Shown piece after piece: positions 60,688 to 64,000 of a stretch of 64,000 bases of DNA. A program made the translations under genes and the position numbers. The notes under the pieces are model-generated. The model searched no databases. It was not told the origin of the DNA and was given only the letters and a program-made list of their open reading frames with translations. Position 1 is the stretch's first letter. Every line of letters begins with the position of its first letter. Origin of the DNA: Hyphomicrobiales bacterium (GTDB lineage: Bacteria > Pseudomonadota > Alphaproteobacteria > Rhizobiales > Rhizobiaceae); the NCBI GenBank assembly GCA_900472485.1, contig UCII01000006.1, positions 180,754 through 244,753 on the forward strand. The letters are read 5' to 3'.

Positions 60688-62370
60688 ATGGCGACGACAG
60701 TGGCATCCGATATCGAGATCGCGCGCGCGGCGAAGAAGCTGCCGATTATGGAAATCGGCGCAAAGCTCGGTATTCCGGCGGAAGATCTCGCACCTTACGG
60801 CTACGACAAGGCAAAGATCGGTGCCGCGTTCATTGCGGCGCAGGCCGGCAAGAAGGATGGCAAGCTGATCCTTGTCACGGCGATCAACCCGACGCCGGCG
60901 GGCGAAGGCAAGACCACCACGACGGTCGGCCTCGGCGACGGCCTGAACCGCATCGGCAAGAAGGCGGTGGTGTGCGTGCGCGAGGCCTCGCTCGGCCCGT
61001 GTTTCGGCGTGAAGGGCGGGGCGGCCGGCGGCGGTTACGCGCAGGTCATCCCGATGGAGGACATCAACCTTCACTTCACCGGCGATTTTCATGCGATCAC
61101 GTCGGCCCATAATCTGCTCGCCGCGCTGATCGACAATCACATCTACTGGGGCAACGAGCAGAATATCGATATCAGGCGCATCACATGGCGCCGCGCAATG
61201 GACATGAACGACCGCGCGTTGCGCGATATCGTCTCGTCGCTCGGCGGCGTCGCGAACGGTTTTCCGCGCGAGGGTGGCTTCGACATCACCGTCGCTTCCG
61301 AGGTGATGGCGATCCTCTGTCTCGCATCCGACCTCAAGGATCTGGAAAAGCGGCTCGGCAACATCATCATCGGCTATCGCCGCGACCGTACGCCTGTTTA
61401 TGCCCGCGATCTGAAGGCTGACGGCGCCATGGCCGTGCTCCTGAAGGACGCCATGCAGCCGAACCTCGTGCAAACACTGGAGAACAATCCGGCGCTGGTG
61501 CATGGCGGCCCCTTCGCCAATATCGCCCATGGCTGCAATTCGGTGATCGCGACGCGCACGGCACTGAAGCTTGCCGATTATGTGGTGACGGAAGCCGGCT
61601 TCGGCGCCGATCTCGGAGCGGAAAAATTCTTCGACATCAAATGCCGCAAGGCAGGGCTGTCGCCGGATGCGGCCGTCATCGTCGCGACCGTGCGGGCCTT
61701 GAAGATGAATGGCGGCGTGAAGAAGGACGATCTCGGCAAGGAGAATGTGGAGGCTCTGGTCAAGGGTTGCGCCAATCTCGGCCGGCATATCGCCAATGTC
61801 CGCAAGTTCGGTGTGCCCGTCGTCGTCGCCATCAATCATTTCATCTCGGACACGGAAGCTGAAATCGAGGCGTTGAAGAATTATGTCGCCCGTCTCGGCG
61901 CCGAGGCGATCCTCTGCCGGCACTGGGCCGAAGGTTCGGCCGGCATAACCGAGCTCGCGCACAAGGTGGTCGAGCTTGCCGAATCCGGCCAGGCAAAGTT
62001 CCAGCCGCTTTATCCGGACAATCTGCCGCTCCTGGAAAAGATCGAGATCGTCGCCTCGAAGATCTATCACGCCGGCGAGGTCACGGCCGACAAGTCGGTG
62101 CGCGATCAGCTCCGGTCCTGGGAGGATCAGGGCTATGGGCATCTGCCGGTCTGCATGGCGAAGACGCAATATTCCTTCACGACCGATCCGAACGTTCGCG
62201 GTGCGCCAGAGGGGCACATTGTGCCCGTTCGCGAGGTACGGCTTTCCGCCGGGGCCGGCTTTGTCGTCGTCATTACCGGCGAGATCATGACCATGCCCGG
62301 TCTACCGAAATCGCCGGCGGCCGAGAGGATTTTCCTCAATGATCAGGGCTACATCGAAGGACTGTTTTAA
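60688..62370 (+). CDS. fhs: Formate--tetrahydrofolate ligase
   Basis: 560 residues from ATG 60688 ([20 protein letters not shown]). The P-loop [20 protein letters not shown] is near residues 70-89, and the family blocks [40 protein letters not shown] and [11 protein letters not shown] follow. It makes 10-formyl-THF from formate and ATP, linking formate to C1 metabolism and purine synthesis. Stand-alone, full length. Confidence 0.95.
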   Translation: MATTVASDIEIARAAKKLPIMEIGAKLGIPAEDLAPYGYDKAKIGAAFIAAQAGKKDGKLILVTAINPTPAGEGKTTTTVGLGDGLNRIGKKAVVCVREASLGPCFGVKGGAAGGGYAQVIPMEDINLHFTGDFHAITSAHNLLAALIDNHIYWGNEQNIDIRRITWRRAMDMNDRALRDIVSSLGGVANGFPREGGFDITVASEVMAILCLASDLKDLEKRLGNIIIGYRRDRTPVYARDLKADGAMAVLLKDAMQPNLVQTLENNPALVHGGPFANIAHGCNSVIATRTALKLADYVVTEAGFGADLGAEKFFDIKCRKAGLSPDAAVIVATVRALKMNGGVKKDDLGKENVEALVKGCANLGRHIANVRKFGVPVVVAINHFISDTEAEIEALKNYVARLGAEAILCRHWAEGSAGITELAHKVVELAESGQAKFQPLYPDNLPLLEKIEIVASKIYHAGEVTADKSVRDQLRSWEDQGYGHLPVCMAKTQYSFTTDPNVRGAPEGHIVPVREVRLSAGAGFVVVITGEIMTMPGLPKSPAAERIFLNDQGYIEGLF

Positions 62371-62530
62371 GTTCAGAATCCGATTCAACTTGTCGGTCTG
62401 GAAGTGCCGGCTTGGCAGCTTCGCCCGCATCTATTGTCATCCAATTTTGGTAGGATATCTAACGCATTGACCTTGGCGAAATCCGAAACAGATCGGCTGG
62501 GTCCAAGCATCGTTAAGACGGAGACGGATC

Positions 62531-63376
62531 GTGACTGCTGACCGCCGTGCAAGTTTGGGGGAGATACGGGACTTCCATGCGAAGCTGATGGCAGCTGCCA
62601 GCAATTCTTCCGATGAAAGGCTTGAGCGGGCCTTCCGCCTCGTCAGGCGTGAGGCATTCATGGGGCCGGGGCCTTGGCAGATCAGGGCCGGTCGCCACTA
62701 CCTGGAAACCCCAAACGCCGATCCCACGTTCCTCTACCAGAACGTTCTGGTCGCCCTGGACAAGTCCAAAGGCATCAACAATGGCGAGCCGTTTCTCCAT
62801 GCCGCTTTCCTGGGCGCCGTGGCTCCACAGCCGGGCGAAACCGTTGTCCATATCGGTACCGGGACGGGATATTACACCGCCATTCTGTCGACGCTGGTGG
62901 CACCGGGCGGCCAGGTCCACGCCGTCGAGATTGATGAGACATTGGCCAGCCGCACCCGCGATAATCTTGCCTCGTTCGAGAACGCCTCCGTCATCTGTGC
63001 CGATGCGACTGAGCTGGAGCTTCCTAAGGCCGATCTGATCTATGTGAATGCCGGCGTCGTGGCGCCGCCGATATCGTGGCTGCAGGCGCTGCGCCTTGGC
63101 GGCCGCGTCATCGTGCCCTGGCAGGCGAATGACAAGGTCGGTCTTGCTGTCCTGATCACGCGTGTAGAACGGGGGTTTACCGCCCGCGCCCTGATGCCCG
63201 CCTATTTCATTCCCTGCATCGGAGCTTCCGATCCTATGCAAACCACGAAAACGCCAAATGGAGGCGAGGCTCGCTCCATCCAGTCGGTTTGGCTCACCCA
63301 GGATCGAGCGCCGGATGAAACGGCCGTGGCGATCTATAGAGATATATGGTTCTCGAATGCAGGTCTCGGGGTGTGA
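62531..63376 (+). CDS. Protein-L-isoaspartate O-methyltransferase-like SAM methyltransferase
   Basis: 281 residues from GTG 62531, with GGAGACGG upstream; no better ATG exists before the conserved part. The Pcm-like core has FLGAVAPQPGETVVHIGTGT then GYYTAILSTL (SAM motif I), VHAVEIDETLA (motif II) and ADLIYVNAGV. The C-terminal 70 residues are unlike classical Pcm. It may repair isoaspartyl residues or methylate another substrate. Cytoplasmic. Confidence 0.82.
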   Translation: MTADRRASLGEIRDFHAKLMAAASNSSDERLERAFRLVRREAFMGPGPWQIRAGRHYLETPNADPTFLYQNVLVALDKSKGINNGEPFLHAAFLGAVAPQPGETVVHIGTGTGYYTAILSTLVAPGGQVHAVEIDETLASRTRDNLASFENASVICADATELELPKADLIYVNAGVVAPPISWLQALRLGGRVIVPWQANDKVGLAVLITRVERGFTARALMPAYFIPCIGASDPMQTTKTPNGGEARSIQSVWLTQDRAPDETAVAIYRDIWFSNAGLGV

Positions 63377-63419
63377 CGAGGTTTAAAGATCAACGTGCCA
63401 TCGATTCCGCGGCGCGCTT

Positions 63420-64000
63420 TTAGTGACAGTAACGAAAGCCGCCATTCCTCTCGATGACGTCGAGATGGAAATGCGTTTCGTGCGCCGCATCGCTCTCCGG
63501 GTCCAGAACGGTCGTGAAATAGAGACAGGCCGAGGCGCTGGTTGCGCGCTGGAATGCGCCTGTCAGCGTCGGATCTTCGCGCCGCGGTTCGATTGCAATG
63601 GTCTTACCGTTTTCGAAGGTAAAGCTCGCGACATCGATGGCGTTGCCGCGGGCATGCTCGGAAATCTTGCCGATGGAAGCATTGTTGCGCAGCCGGCAGA
63701 CATAGGTCGACGCCTGGTTGATGGTGACGATCTTGCCATTGTCCAATGCTGCGGCTGATGGGATGACACTTTCCTTCACCCATTGAGCCAGGGCGAGAGC
63801 GGCTTCGCAGCGCAATTTTCCTTCTGGCTTGAATTCTATGCCCGGCAATGGGGAGCTAAGCGCGATCGGCTTGTCGATGCCGCAGCCATTGCCATCGTCG
63901 ATGCGGGCGATCTCCTTGAAGGTTGCTCCGATGGCGGTCAGCGCCTTCAAGCAGGCCTGGTGCTCATCCTCCGGTTCGGAAGCGATGGTCAGGGGCGGGC
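63420..64000 (-). CDS. Extensin-like C-terminal domain protein (5' end outside window)
   Basis: At least 193 residues; the frame is open to the right edge (it reads TIASEPEDEHQACLKALTAI there), so the N terminus lies beyond 64000. The Extensin-like_C pattern is clear: CGIDKPIALSS, KLRCEAALALAQWVKESVIP, VCRLRNNASIGKISEHARGN then AIDVASFTF and the end ETHFHLDVIERNGGFRYCH. Conserved His, Asp and Cys residues suggest a zinc-type fold related to D,D-/L,D-peptidases acting on cell wall peptides, probably periplasmic. Convergent with the Pcm-like gene. Confidence 0.88.
   Translation of the reverse strand, partial: PPLTIASEPEDEHQACLKALTAIGATFKEIARIDDGNGCGIDKPIALSSPLPGIEFKPEGKLRCEAALALAQWVKESVIPSAAALDNGKIVTINQASTYVCRLRNNASIGKISEHARGNAIDVASFTFENGKTIAIEPRREDPTLTGAFQRATSASACLYFTTVLDPESDAAHETHFHLDVIERNGGFRYCH

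Overview
The window looks like a chromosomal segment of a Rhizobiaceae alphaproteobacterium, most likely Rhizobium sensu lato. The evidence is protein content: a BacA/SbmA peptide transporter of rhizobial length, a NolR-like ArsR regulator, a ChoXWV choline ABC system, an OhrR-like regulator, and RIME-like palindromic intergenic repeats. The species is not determined. I see no rRNA, tRNA, CRISPR array, insertion sequence, prophage or replication origin. Base and codon use look even, so this reads as core chromosome with a few small accessory genes (two type II toxin-antitoxin pairs, an orphan HepT-like gene and a broken DUF559 gene).

Layout. 1-5.4 kb: the 3' end of a two-receiver signalling protein, a divergent SDR/AraC pair, mnmD head-to-head with an FAD oxidoreductase, and a DUF1045 gene. 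5.5-20.3 kb: a purine and ureide catabolic region with puuE-uraD, hepT-like, allA-uraH and a phosphoesterase on the plus strand, a phd-yoeB-type pair, then lldD, guaD, puuD, a LysR gene, xdhB, xdhA and bdhA on the minus strand. 20.5-28.2 kb: glpK, a glycosyltransferase-like unknown, an LD-carboxypeptidase, an ECF42-type sigma factor with its YCII/DGPF partner, SRPBCC, DoxX, GNAT and map. 28.2-37.5 kb: an autoregulated padR, bacA, a polysaccharide deacetylase, nnrU-like, a YfgM-like TPR protein and der, ohrR, a GT4 glycosyltransferase and a KdgK-type kinase. 37.6-45.5 kb: an oppABCDF operon divergent from a GH13 alpha-glucosidase, then a RelE/ParE-type toxin-antitoxin pair. 45.6-53.9 kb: adenine deaminase, a repeat-bracketed DUF559 pseudogene, a class III aminotransferase, nolR, a HugZ-like protein and choXWV. 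54.1-64 kb: tdk, cytochrome c, a coiled-coil unknown, DUF2333, a LuxR-type regulator, an exported ClpP/SppA-like protein, a UPF0114 protein, fhs, a Pcm-like methyltransferase and the 3' part of an extensin-like gene.

How the genes work together. Ade and GuaD feed hypoxanthine and xanthine to XdhAB. PuuD oxidises urate, UraH and UraD give allantoin, PuuE opens it to allantoate, and AllA splits ureidoglycolate to glyoxylate and urea. An allantoate amidohydrolase and the XDH maturation factor XdhC are not in the window. Uptake systems (Opp, Cho) and entry enzymes (GlpK, KdgK, the alpha-glucosidase, BdhA) suggest a soil or plant-associated heterotroph. I found no convincing wholly new system. The most unusual items are a tandemly duplicated operator and start region in padR, start codons shared by mnmD and its divergent neighbour, an orphan HepT with a changed HEPN histidine, a repeat-bracketed DUF559 pseudogene, and hairpins placed just after the binding-protein gene in both ABC operons.
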